IMG/VR virus record: IMGVR_UViG_3300021090_001101
Location: 1-21,161 of that record
Direction: 5' to 3' (one strand)
DNA from: a virus
DNA length: 21,161 nucleotides
Part shown: positions 1 to 7,490 of the stretch, piece by piece
How positions within the stretch are numbered: the stretch's first letter is position 1
Layout of the letters: each line of letters begins with the position of its first letter
Made by a program: the position numbers and the translations under genes
The notes under the pieces: generated by a model
Database searches by the model: none
Seen by the model: the letters and a program-made list of their open reading frames with translations, nothing else
What the model was told of the DNA's origin: nothing

Positions 1-2
1 AG

Positions 3-407
3 ACTGTGGGAAACGAGGTCCGGGTCTTCCTCGTGGACGCCGGGGGTCAGGCGGTCCTCCTGCACTCTCACATAGGATCTGAGCGCATCAAGCTCATATC
101 GCGTCCCGTGGGGGACGAAACGAACTATGCCGGGCACAAGGGAGAAATTTCGGTGGAACTGGACGCGGGCTCGCGGCGGGTCGTCTTTGCCTCCTCCTCT
201 GGCGGGGACGCGGGGATGAAGGTCATTTTCGATGCGGCCTCGGGGTTCATTGAGATTGCAGGTCCGGTTGTGGCCCGGCTCAATGTCGGTGTGCTGGAGA
301 TCCTTGGGCGCACGACGATGAAGGGAGACTTGCTCGTCGAGGGGGATCTGCTTGTTGAAGGAGACTCGTTAATCTGTGGAGAAAAGATCGGAGGGGAGGC
401 AGCATGA
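3..407 (+). CDS. Baseplate spike-like protein, C-terminal part (probably 5' partial)
   Basis: The frame is open to the left edge of the window, so the GTG at 6 may not be the true start and the protein is probably cut. What is visible is about 133 residues rich in short beta-strands, with hydrophobic positions alternating in the last third. It ends in a near-perfect internal repeat (GDLLVEGDLLVEGDSLI, residues about 107-123), a pattern typical of the triple-stranded beta-helix at the tip of gpV/gp5-type puncturing spikes. It lies directly ahead of other baseplate genes, where a spike is expected in P2-like order. I cannot see the OB-fold that normally precedes this region, presumably because it lies outside the window. 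The stop overlaps the next start as ATGA, indicating coupled translation. The spike assignment rests on repeat style and position, not on a catalytic motif. It could equally be another beta-rich structural protein. Confidence 0.5.
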   Translation, partial: TVGNEVRVFLVDAGGQAVLLHSHIGSERIKLISRPVGDETNYAGHKGEISVELDAGSRRVVFASSSGGDAGMKVIFDAASGFIEIAGPVVARLNVGVLEILGRTTMKGDLLVEGDLLVEGDSLICGEKIGGEAA

Positions 408-808
408 AGTTTGAGCCTATCGTAGCCGCGAATTTCGACTTCGATATCGGTCTGCCTTATTTTCATCTGGTGGTCAAACGGCTGTGTTGGCCGCTTCTCG
501 TGGAAGGCGGCACAACCTTTCCGCACAAGGAGCGTTGTCTTCGTGTGGAAATCGTTCTCTGTGAGGATATTCCGTACAACGACTGGTTCGAAAAAATGTT
601 GACGGAGACGTTCACTGGAGTGTTGACCTGTATGGATCGAAAAGGGGCGGAAAAACTGATTGTAACCTTCCACAACATGAAGCTCGTCGAGCGTGGTTTT
701 GATCTGGATTACACCAACTTGGGGCCGCTCAGGGCGAGGCTGGTTTTTCGCTACGACCATATCGAGGAAAAGCTGTTACCACCAACCGAGGTCATCACAA
801 CAATCTGA
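404..808 (+). CDS. Hypothetical virion protein, 134 aa
   Basis: I do not recognise this protein. It starts at ATG 404 inside the stop of the preceding gene, with a strong purine-rich ribosome site (GGAGGGGAGG, 390-399) four bases upstream. It ends with TGA at 806-808, which shares its A with the next ATG. The 134 residues alternate polar and hydrophobic positions, suggesting a compact beta-rich fold without membrane segments or signal peptide. The end of the chain (LGPLRARLVFRYDHIEEKL) has the strand-turn-strand look of small tail-tube or baseplate components. Its place between the spike-like and beta-helix genes makes a structural or assembly role likely. That is inference from context only. 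The long antisense frame across it is a shadow. Confidence 0.8.
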   Translation: MKFEPIVAANFDFDIGLPYFHLVVKRLCWPLLVEGGTTFPHKERCLRVEIVLCEDIPYNDWFEKMLTETFTGVLTCMDRKGAEKLIVTFHNMKLVERGFDLDYTNLGPLRARLVFRYDHIEEKLLPPTEVITTI

Positions 809-3132
809 TGTCCATTCAATCCGAGATAGACCGCAATCTGACCGAACGTGGCCGGTTTTTGCATTCGTTCGTAATTTCCGGTGAATCGGGAGACGCGAAT
901 GTTCCTAAAGACGTGCATGTACGTTTCTACGGTTGTACGATTGGGTCACTCAATTTGAACGGAAACAACAACGTTTTTCTTGAAGGAGGAGTATGCGCAG
1001 CGATTGTGGCAAAAAGTTCGTCTCTGATGTCGCGTGGAACTGGATTTACGGGGGAAGCCTCTCTTGACGAACAATCGAAAGCCGATCTTTTCGGTGGCTC
1101 CATCACCGCCCCGTGGAGATTCAAAGCCCGGTCATTTTTCCGTGGAGACAATCTCACGTTTTCTGGCGGTGATATCGCGCTCGATTTCCAAGCAGGCTCG
1201 CAAGGGCGTGTCACGCGCTCCACGTTTTCAGGGCACGGAACCGCGGCTGTAAAAGCCGCTGCCGGGTCCTATGCCTTACTTTCGAATTGTGCGTCGGTCA
1301 AGGGTACGCGGGCGTTGTGGGCGACTGATCGTGGAGTCATTCAAGCCATTGAGTGTGCGCTTGTCGAGGGAACGGGGCTTTACGCGTTACAGGTCGAGGA
1401 CTACGGGCGTATCGAGGCGTTGAACTGCGCGCTCGTCAAAGGAGCCGTCAACGCTGGATACGGCGATACCTATGGGTTCCTGAGCCTGCAAAAATGCACG
1501 ACGATTCTTGGGGCTGGAAATTCAGCCATCTTTCTCGATAACCATGCCGGGGCGGAGATACGGTTCTTCGATACGTGCGAAGGTCAGGGGGATTCGGCGA
1601 TACGTACAACGAATCTGAATTCGGTTTTCGTGCTCGGAGGGGCGTTACTCCGGTCGGGAGCCAAGGACGGTCTGGAGCTAAAAGGAGGCTCAACCGGGCA
1701 GATTGTCAGCGTTGTGCTGGTCAAAGGTGCTGGACGGCATGGGGTGCATCTCGAAAGCAACTCTGAATTGTATGTCAACGACGTGGTAAACATCGAAGGT
1801 GCCCAAGAGGGATTTTTCGCGGCCGATGGGTCGTTGCTCAACATGCATGACGTGGCTGTGGTAAAGGGGCTTGGAAGTCATGGTGGAACGATCAGCGGCG
1901 CGTCAAAGGCGGCACTCTTTGTCGATACGATCATCGGGGAAGCTGGCCACGGGTTGAATCTTTCGGGAAAATCGCGTGTCGTGTTGAAAGGTCCTTCGCT
2001 CGTCAAAGGTAATTCAGGTCACGGCGTTAGCCTTGGCGCTGAATGCGAGATTGTCGTGTCACAAGCTGAATCGGTGTCCGGGGAAGCAGGCGACGGGATC
2101 AACGCTGGTGCTTCCTGCAAGGTCATCACGAACAAGAGTACTGTTGTCGGAAAGGCAGGAAATGGCATTACAGCGGGGGCCGGAACGACGGTTCATGCCA
2201 CATCCTGCGCCAGCATTCTTGGACAGGCTGGCCATGGGATAGACGCCACGGATTCTCTCGTGCGTTTGCGGAAAGTGGCGTCTATTTCAGGACTGGCCGG
2301 GCACGGGATCAAGCTAGTCAACCCGGATTTTGAAATGGTTCTGTGTCCGGACGTTTCTGGCATCGAAGATGGGATCAACGCAGTTGGGCGAGGTGCGGGT
2401 TCTGACAGCCTGAAAGTCGAACGGTGTGTCGTGGTAGGGACCAGTACAGGGCTCAACGTGACGAAAGTGAAGGTTAGTAGTTACGGGTCTAAGTACACCG
2501 GTTCTACGTCTTTGCTGGCTGTACAAGCTCATGTCATCGTTTCGGAAGATGTTTTCGATGGTGATGCGACGATCTTGCAGACTGTGTACGAGGAGCGAAA
2601 CTCCAAAATTGACGGAGACTTGACGTACGATGACGCGTCTGTTTTTACTGTCAAGGGCGAGGTTACTGGAGATGTGGTTTTCAACAATACTGGAATTCTT
2701 TCGGTAAAGGGAATTACCAAGGATCTGACCGCTACAGATTCCGCGTTGTTGTTGCTTAAATCAGCGGCACAGGCGGTAGAGTTAACGGATGCTGTGGCGC
2801 TTTTAGTCAAGACAACGGCGCAGGGAATAGACGTGACGGATGCAGTGGCTTTTCTCATCAAGGCTACCGCGTCGGGGATGTCACTTTCCAACGCGGCGGC
2901 AATCCTCGTCAAGGCTACCGCGTCGGGGATGTCACTTTCCAACGCGGCGGCAATCCTAGCTAAATCAGGGGCTGGAATAATCTCTGGAAGCGGTTCTGTT
3001 GTTTCTGCTTTGGGGGGCACTCCCCAAATCGGAGTGGATTTCGTTGACCTTGAATCGGATCTCATCAAAATTCAGGACAAGACCGGTGCTTCGATGACCT
3101 TCGCTGGTTCGAGCATCACTACAAACGAGTAA
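808..3132 (+). CDS. Right-handed beta-helix tail fibre/spike-type protein, 774 aa
   Basis: The ATG at 808 overlaps the previous stop by one base and has no clear ribosome site, so it probably relies on coupling. Most of the chain is made of short rungs with a recurring Gly-rich turn. The clearest are residues about 377-500, where GEAGHG, GNSGHG, GEAGDG, GKAGNG, GQAGHG and GLAGHG recur every 23-24 residues. This spacing is typical of right-handed parallel beta-helices (pectate-lyase/tailspike-like fold). Residues 643-727 switch to five tandem 17-residue units (consensus like TDAVALLVKTTAQGIDV). No catalytic triad or chaperone peptidase domain is recognisable. Such proteins are usually trimeric fibres or spikes that contact or degrade surface polysaccharide. 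Its place among baseplate genes fits a baseplate-attached spike. Enzymatic activity cannot be claimed. Confidence 0.85.
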   Translation: MSIQSEIDRNLTERGRFLHSFVISGESGDANVPKDVHVRFYGCTIGSLNLNGNNNVFLEGGVCAAIVAKSSSLMSRGTGFTGEASLDEQSKADLFGGSITAPWRFKARSFFRGDNLTFSGGDIALDFQAGSQGRVTRSTFSGHGTAAVKAAAGSYALLSNCASVKGTRALWATDRGVIQAIECALVEGTGLYALQVEDYGRIEALNCALVKGAVNAGYGDTYGFLSLQKCTTILGAGNSAIFLDNHAGAEIRFFDTCEGQGDSAIRTTNLNSVFVLGGALLRSGAKDGLELKGGSTGQIVSVVLVKGAGRHGVHLESNSELYVNDVVNIEGAQEGFFAADGSLLNMHDVAVVKGLGSHGGTISGASKAALFVDTIIGEAGHGLNLSGKSRVVLKGPSLVKGNSGHGVSLGAECEIVVSQAESVSGEAGDGINAGASCKVITNKSTVVGKAGNGITAGAGTTVHATSCASILGQAGHGIDATDSLVRLRKVASISGLAGHGIKLVNPDFEMVLCPDVSGIEDGINAVGRGAGSDSLKVERCVVVGTSTGLNVTKVKVSSYGSKYTGSTSLLAVQAHVIVSEDVFDGDATILQTVYEERNSKIDGDLTYDDASVFTVKGEVTGDVVFNNTGILSVKGITKDLTATDSALLLLKSAAQAVELTDAVALLVKTTAQGIDVTDAVAFLIKATASGMSLSNAAAILVKATASGMSLSNAAAILAKSGAGIISGSGSVVSALGGTPQIGVDFVDLESDLIKIQDKTGASMTFAGSSITTNE
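1936..2310 (+). repeat. Beta-helix rungs with G-x-x-G-[HDN]-G turn, 23-24 residue period
   Basis: Six consecutive rungs of the 774-residue protein begin with variants of GxxGHG (GEAGHG, GNSGHG, GEAGDG, GKAGNG, GQAGHG, GLAGHG). The first and last start at residues 377 and 495, giving a mean spacing of 23.6 residues. Weaker versions continue towards the N-terminus. The repeat is clear in protein but degenerate in DNA, so it is old and under structural selection. Confidence 0.75.
2734..2988 (+). repeat. Five tandem 17-residue (51 bp) units, two nearly identical in DNA
   Basis: Residues 643-727 form five units of 17 residues: TDSALLLLKSAAQAVEL, TDAVALLVKTTAQGIDV, TDAVAFLIKATASGMSL, SNAAAILVKATASGMSL and SNAAAILAKSGAGIISG. 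Across the third to fifth units, bases 2858-2906 and 2909-2957 match over 49 consecutive bases in a 51-base period. This points to a recent duplication or ongoing repeat-number change. The other units are diverged. The unit pattern suggests small solenoid rungs or a shaft. Confidence 0.85.
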
Positions 3133-3139
3133 AAAAATC

Positions 3140-3526
3140 ATGGCATGTCCACAGCTTCCTGAATCACTCAACGGGCAAATCCAGACACTTCATGCGCGTT
3201 GTCAGGCTTTGGAAAAACGTGTAGCGACGTTAACGGCTGCTCTTACTTCGACGACTTCTTTTCTATCCACCGTGGCCGGAATAGTCGGTGTTTCGGTTCC
3301 GGGGGTGGTCGGCACCATCGCTACCTCACCGTTGGATCTGGCGGCTCTTGCGGGGCTGGTTCCAGCCGTTCCAACGATTCAGCTTGCCGGACTCATGCAG
3401 GCTCTTGATACGGTAGGTAACCCTTTGGATTTCGGGCTTCCAGCTTTTCCCGGTGGGGTTTTTCTAGACTTAGCCAATGACGCGGCCTGCGGGCAGCTTC
3501 ATACCTCTATTTTCGTGAAGCCATGA
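3140..3526 (+). CDS. Hypothetical small virion protein, 128 aa
   Basis: I do not recognise this protein. It begins at ATG 3140, seven bases after the beta-helix gene stop, with no good ribosome site, suggesting reinitiation from the upstream gene. Residues about 8-40 (QIQTLHARCQALEKRVATLT) look like a short coiled coil. An Ala/Val/Gly/Pro-rich middle follows that is hydrophobic but does not form a clear membrane helix. The tail contains NPLDFGLPAFPGGVFLDLAND. A coiled coil followed by a low-complexity hydrophobic stretch would suit a trimerising adaptor or a partner of the preceding beta-helix fibre. That is inference from adjacency. The alternative is an unrelated structural protein. Confidence 0.75.
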   Translation: MACPQLPESLNGQIQTLHARCQALEKRVATLTAALTSTTSFLSTVAGIVGVSVPGVVGTIATSPLDLAALAGLVPAVPTIQLAGLMQALDTVGNPLDFGLPAFPGGVFLDLANDAACGQLHTSIFVKP

Positions 3527-3550
3527 CTATCCTCTTGGAGAGAGTGCTGC

Positions 3551-5185
3551 GTGGTGGCGTCGTTCGATCTGTCTGAAGCCTCAGCCAATGTCATCGGGAC
3601 AGGGGCGAAAGTACCGTTTGCCTTTGGTATAGGAAAAAGCGTTCGCTCGGTCACGACAGCGAATGGGCTAGACAAAATTCTAGATTCCATTAAAACGATT
3701 CTTCAGACCCGCCCCGGTGAGCGTTTCATGGTGCCTGATTTTGGGTGTTTGACCGGGGATACTCCAATTCCGCTTTTGGACGGCACGGTAGTTCTTATGC
3801 GGGATCTTGTAGGCCGAGAGGTATGGGTCTATGGGAATGATGGGAATTATGTAGTTCCTGTGAAGACCGATGGCGCGGTGTCTAGGGGGTTCAAGCAGGT
3901 CGTACGAGTTCTTCTGGACGATGGGGCTGAACAACTATGCACTCCAGATCACCTGTTTCTTTTGCGGGACGGAACGTATCGAAGAGCGGATGCTTTGTCT
4001 TCTGGCGATTCGCTCATGCCTCTTTATCGCCAGATCAACCGACGAGGATATGAGGAGACTTATATACCGTGTATTGAAAAATGGGTTCCTACTCATCGTC
4101 TGTTGATTCCCAAAGTTATGAAGGGAAAAGTTGTTCATCACGCTGATTTTAATAAGCGTAACAACGCGCCAGAAAATCTTGTGGTTATTGGGAAGATTAA
4201 ACATTTCGAACTGCATTCGGTACACGCACGAGAAACGGGTATTCTCCACGCGCTGTGGTCCAGTCGTGAGGGACGAGAACGCATGTTAAACGTGGTTCGC
4301 AGAACCATTCAGCGGCATAATACACGCTACAAAGAAGACTGTGCCTATCGAGAGGATATTAGGGTGAAGCGTGCCATCAAGCTTCGTGCTTTTCACGCGA
4401 GGCGCCGTTTGGAAAATACTGCTGCGCGGGTAGAGAAGGAGCGGTGGAAGGAGCAGGTTCGACAGGAGAAATTGAAAAGGGCACATCTTATTCGTTCTGA
4501 AAATGCCCGTCAGTTCGGTGTTCCTCGTTTGATCGCGTGGAGTCGTAGTGAGGCGGGGCGGACAAATGCCAGACAGCTTGGAAAAAACAAACTTAAGTCC
4601 GTAACTCGTCAGGGTATATTGGAGTTTGCGACTCCGCTGACCTTTGACGGAAACCGTGCTGAATTAGTCACTTATGTCTGCCAACATTTTCAGCTTTCGC
4701 GTGCGGCTTTGAAGCGTCGTGTGGCTCTTTCAGAATTAGCCCCGCAGGTTGCGAAGGGAAACAAGTGGCACAACCATAAAGTCGTGTCTGTGGAACCATT
4801 GGCGCTAGAGTTGGAGGTTTTCGATCTCGTCAATACACGTACACAGAATTTCGCTGTAGGAGCAGGTGTTTTTGTTCATAATAGTCGGCTGTACGATCTC
4901 GTGTTCGAGCCGAACGATAATATCACAACCGCTCTTCTCAATTTCTACACTGTCGAGGCGCTCAAGAAATGGGAAAAGCGGGTACGTATTACGCGTGTGA
5001 CCTTTCAGATGAACGAGAATGATCCACACTACGTTGGAATCTCCATTGAATTCTACGTCCTTCAGACGCACCAGAAAGGCTCTTACGTATTTCCGTTCGT
5101 AAGGCAACCTGCGCCGATGACGGAACTGGCGACGGGCTCTGAGTCAAGACGGATTTTCACACAGGGGCAGGTGTTGTCGCTATGA
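3551..5185 (+). CDS. gp25-like baseplate wedge protein interrupted by an in-frame intein
   Basis: The 544-residue precursor contains two parts. The exteins are residues 1-65 and 445-544 (165 residues when joined). They read as a gpW/gp25-family baseplate wedge protein, with a family-like core TRPGERFMVPDFG, the splice point, then SRLYDLVFEPND, which is the usual conserved FG...L..L.FEP region. Residues 66-444 are an intein, described separately. In T4 and P2, gp25/gpW is part of the baseplate wedge that nucleates the sheath. Translation likely begins at GTG 3551, or GTG 3554 one codon on, because GGAGAGAG lies at 3537-3544; no usable ATG precedes it. The stop overlaps the next gene start (ATGA). 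Without splicing, the conserved core would be broken in two. The wedge family call is strong but not computed. Confidence 0.9.
   Translation: MVASFDLSEASANVIGTGAKVPFAFGIGKSVRSVTTANGLDKILDSIKTILQTRPGERFMVPDFGCLTGDTPIPLLDGTVVLMRDLVGREVWVYGNDGNYVVPVKTDGAVSRGFKQVVRVLLDDGAEQLCTPDHLFLLRDGTYRRADALSSGDSLMPLYRQINRRGYEETYIPCIEKWVPTHRLLIPKVMKGKVVHHADFNKRNNAPENLVVIGKIKHFELHSVHARETGILHALWSSREGRERMLNVVRRTIQRHNTRYKEDCAYREDIRVKRAIKLRAFHARRRLENTAARVEKERWKEQVRQEKLKRAHLIRSENARQFGVPRLIAWSRSEAGRTNARQLGKNKLKSVTRQGILEFATPLTFDGNRAELVTYVCQHFQLSRAALKRRVALSELAPQVAKGNKWHNHKVVSVEPLALELEVFDLVNTRTQNFAVGAGVFVHNSRLYDLVFEPNDNITTALLNFYTVEALKKWEKRVRITRVTFQMNENDPHYVGISIEFYVLQTHQKGSYVFPFVRQPAPMTELATGSESRRIFTQGQVLSL
3746..4882 (+). 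mobile_element. Intein with embedded HNH homing endonuclease, 379 aa
   Basis: The element runs from Cys66 to Asn444 of the precursor. Block A is CLTGDTPIPLLDG, with Cys as the first nucleophile. Block B is LCTPDHLFLL, with His134. The C-terminal blocks are VFDLVNTRTQNFAV and GVFVHN, giving the penultimate His443 and terminal Asn444, followed by Ser445 as the +1 nucleophile. These are the full splicing residues of a class 1 intein. Between them, residues about 180-215 hold an HNH nuclease core (VVHHADFNKRNNAPENL, with His196/His197, Asn201 and Asn209), not the commoner LAGLIDADG type. A long Arg/Lys-rich helical stretch (about 225-345) follows and could bind DNA. Many codons here are more AT-rich than in flanking genes, suggesting separate ancestry. 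TQNF stands where HNF is common in block F. Splicing appears intact by motif; nuclease activity is untested. Confidence 0.93.
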
Positions 5186-5550
5186 GTATTTTTCGCCTGT
5201 TCACGCGCGGGAAAAAGAGTCCGCTCATTGCGAAGAAGGAAATTCCCGTGGGGGTGACCGACAATCCGCTTGATCCTCGGTTGGGGCATGGACCGGACAC
5301 GGGACCTCGTTCGCAAAACGAAGTGTACCTTGTGCTGTCCAAGGAAGAGCGTATGAAACCCTTTATGCGTCCCTATCGCGACACGTATGTCCACGTCAAA
5401 TGCGGGATGCGCACGAAAATGGGAGTCGCACTTTCAGAGACGTACGCAAGGGACCCGAAATTCTACGGCTCCACGTATTGTTTTGAATGTCAAATGCATC
5501 TTCCGGTTTCTGAGTTCAACTGGCTGGACGGTGCGCAGGTAGGTAGCTAA
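5182..5550 (+). CDS. Small protein with putative HxxC...CxxC zinc site, 122 aa
   Basis: The gene overlaps the stop of the gp25-like gene as ATGA and ends one base before the J-like gene, so it sits within the baseplate wedge operon. The N-terminal 45 residues are basic and Gly/Pro-rich and look disordered. The C-terminal half is compact, with His71-x-x-Cys74 and Cys100-x-x-Cys103 flanking a conserved-looking segment (ALSETYARDPKFYGSTYC). This is the arrangement of a zinc ribbon or treble-clef-like site, and His106 follows closely. I recall similar Cys-rich sequences ending in a PV.EF.W..G..VGS tail from phage proteomes but cannot name the family. A role as a baseplate component or as an assembly factor is inferred from position. 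Metal binding is inferred from the Cys/His spacing only. Confidence 0.8.
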   Translation: MSIFRLFTRGKKSPLIAKKEIPVGVTDNPLDPRLGHGPDTGPRSQNEVYLVLSKEERMKPFMRPYRDTYVHVKCGMRTKMGVALSETYARDPKFYGSTYCFECQMHLPVSEFNWLDGAQVGS

Positions 5551-5551
5551 A

Positions 5552-7432
5552 ATGACCGACGCTCCGATTGCCCGTGTCCAATATACGAATGCGGATTTTC
5601 GCACTCTGCGGCAGGAGCTACTCGCTCGCATCCCGTTTTTGACTTCGGGTAAATGGTCGGATCTCAACGAGTCCGATATCGGCATCGCTATCGTGGAGCT
5701 TCTTATTGGAATGCAGGATCAGAACCTCTTCTACCTCGATAAGAAATTTCTTGAATCACAGCTTCCCACGGCGCGTCAAAGAGTCAACGTCAAGAATCTC
5801 CTGAAGCTGATCGCCTACGACGTGCCGGGGTATGTCTCGGCCAGCGGGCAGGTGACGATCTCGGTGGCCCCGAGCGCTACTCCGCCCGCCTATGGGACGG
5901 TCAATGGACACGCCAATTCGATCCTGATTCCGTTGGCAACCGAGCTTTCGGGGCGGAGCGAGGTGGCCGACGCGGTTTCTTTCTATACCATCGAAGACCG
6001 CTACCTGACACAGCCACAGGCCGGGGCTTCAGGAGCGGTCACGGTAGGAGTCATTCAGGGACAGCGGTTGACTTCTCCTGAAACGTTTCAGGGGGATGGA
6101 ACGGCTAATCAGCGCTATGTCCTGCGCGTGCAGAATGTGGCCCGTGATCTCTTGACGGTTAAGATCGGCTCGACCGAAAATTCGGCAATCCCGTGGGTAC
6201 GGGTGACGACATTCTTGACTTCGAAGGCCAACGATCAGATTTTTGAAGCAGTGGAGGACGAAAAGGGGAACGTCTACATTCAATTCGGGGATGGGAAATT
6301 CGGTAAGGTTCCTCCGCTCGGGCAGAATATCTACGTTTATGCCGTCATCACGTTGGGTACGACAGGCAACCTTGCCGCTGGCACGGTGACGCAGGTAACC
6401 TCTTCAGTGCTCGACACGAATGGTAGTCCGGTGTCGTTGACCGCTTCGAATGTGCAGGCGATGACGGGAGGAGCCGATCCTGAGACAATTGAGATCGCGA
6501 AGCGTAACGGTCCGGCACAGTTGTCGGCGCTTTTCAGGGCGATGTCGAAGAGAGATTACATTGCGCTGGCACAATTGATTCAGGGCGTTGACAAGGCGAA
6601 TGCGTGGGGAGAGCAGGAAGAGCTTCACCCAAATATTAAGCTCTTTAACCGGGTCATGGTGACCTTTCTCGCGCTTGACTCGAATGGAAATCTTATCGAC
6701 CCACTGTCTCCTGAATATGCCGTGATTCGTTCGCAGGTGTCTACTCTTCTGGAGGAGCGTAAACCGGTTACAACTCGTGTCGTGTTTGAGCAGCCACAGT
6801 GGGTGGACTTGATCGTTTCCACGCAGGTGGCTGTGGACAGGACGCTCTACGACGAAAATATCATCGCGTCAGAGGCCAAACTGGCTGTACAGGATTATTT
6901 CTCGTACGTCAACGTAACCTTTGGACAGGACGCACGGCAGTCTCTTGTCTCCAAGCTGCTTCTCACTGTGCCGGGGGTTTCATGGGCAACGGTACAGCTT
7001 GCTCAACGGAAGGGCTCGACAGAAACAGCGCCATCCTACGGGGACATTCCGGTGTCTCGGTGGGAGCTTATTCGTATCAACGACTTTGATCAGCAGGGAA
7101 ATCCGGTACTCGGAACGGATGCTTCCGGCAAGGTTATCGAGCATGTCAGGATCTTCACGACCACGCAGGTGGATGCACCGACTCCGGATTTCCAGACAGA
7201 CGAATCGTTGAGCGGTGTGTTCCCGTCAGGGGCGAAACCGTTCATTGAAACGCCGTTCGGCGTCATCAACGATGTGAACATGTCGTTCGTCAACCCGACG
7301 AATCTGGCTGGCAGAACTGTCATGGTCTACGTTGATGGTTTTTGGGATTCTGGCGCTGTGGTTTCAGGCGCAGGAATTACGACCAGTACGTCGCCGCATT
7401 CAAGCATCAAAGTCGTGAGTTGGGGAGGGTAG
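5552..7432 (+). CDS. Baseplate J-like protein (gpJ/Mu gp47/T4 gp6-type), 626 aa
   Basis: This protein fits the baseplate J-like family. The N-terminus (about residues 1-95) has the characteristic helical opening, with TSGKWSDLNESDIGIAIVEL followed by a QDQNLFYLDKKFLESQLPTA segment and ..NVKNLLKLIAYDVPGY. The middle contains the family's beta-rich core with IQFGDGKFGKVPPLGQNIYV and the GTTGNLAAGTVTQV stretch (about residues 245-285). A region beginning PETIEIAKRNGPAQL and including MSKRDYIALAQLIQGVDKAN (about 310-355) matches the usual domain that ends with the wedge contacts. In contractile tails this protein dimerises within each wedge and links wedges into the ring. Its order after the gp25-like gene and before tail protein I is the P2-type order. 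The last 80 residues extend beyond the usual core and may anchor the next fibre. Confidence 0.92.
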   Translation: MTDAPIARVQYTNADFRTLRQELLARIPFLTSGKWSDLNESDIGIAIVELLIGMQDQNLFYLDKKFLESQLPTARQRVNVKNLLKLIAYDVPGYVSASGQVTISVAPSATPPAYGTVNGHANSILIPLATELSGRSEVADAVSFYTIEDRYLTQPQAGASGAVTVGVIQGQRLTSPETFQGDGTANQRYVLRVQNVARDLLTVKIGSTENSAIPWVRVTTFLTSKANDQIFEAVEDEKGNVYIQFGDGKFGKVPPLGQNIYVYAVITLGTTGNLAAGTVTQVTSSVLDTNGSPVSLTASNVQAMTGGADPETIEIAKRNGPAQLSALFRAMSKRDYIALAQLIQGVDKANAWGEQEELHPNIKLFNRVMVTFLALDSNGNLIDPLSPEYAVIRSQVSTLLEERKPVTTRVVFEQPQWVDLIVSTQVAVDRTLYDENIIASEAKLAVQDYFSYVNVTFGQDARQSLVSKLLLTVPGVSWATVQLAQRKGSTETAPSYGDIPVSRWELIRINDFDQQGNPVLGTDASGKVIEHVRIFTTTQVDAPTPDFQTDESLSGVFPSGAKPFIETPFGVINDVNMSFVNPTNLAGRTVMVYVDGFWDSGAVVSGAGITTSTSPHSSIKVVSWGG

Positions 7433-7433
7433 G

Positions 7434-7490
7434 GTGTTCAAGAAATTCTTGACTGCACTGCTTTTCGTTTCTGGTATCGCTGCCGCGCAA
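7434..7490 (+). other. Predicted N-terminal signal peptide of the 825-aa protein
   Basis: The N-region has Lys3 and Lys4, the hydrophobic core is FLTALLFVSGIAA, and the end is Ala-Ala-Ala before Gln19, fitting the A-x-A rule of signal peptidase I. No lipobox Cys is present at the cleavage point, so a lipoprotein is not suggested. Confidence 0.6.

Noticed and set aside
125-760. 211-residue minus-strand frame
   Set aside because: It lies across two well-packed plus-strand genes with good start signals, has no ribosome site, and its protein reads as low-complexity out-of-phase sequence.
2734-2988. Regular repeats considered as a CRISPR array
   Set aside because: They are in-frame protein repeats without unique spacers.
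2529-3068. 179-residue minus-strand frame with repeated segments
   Set aside because: Its repeats are the mirror of the 51-base units of the beta-helix gene, so it is a shadow.
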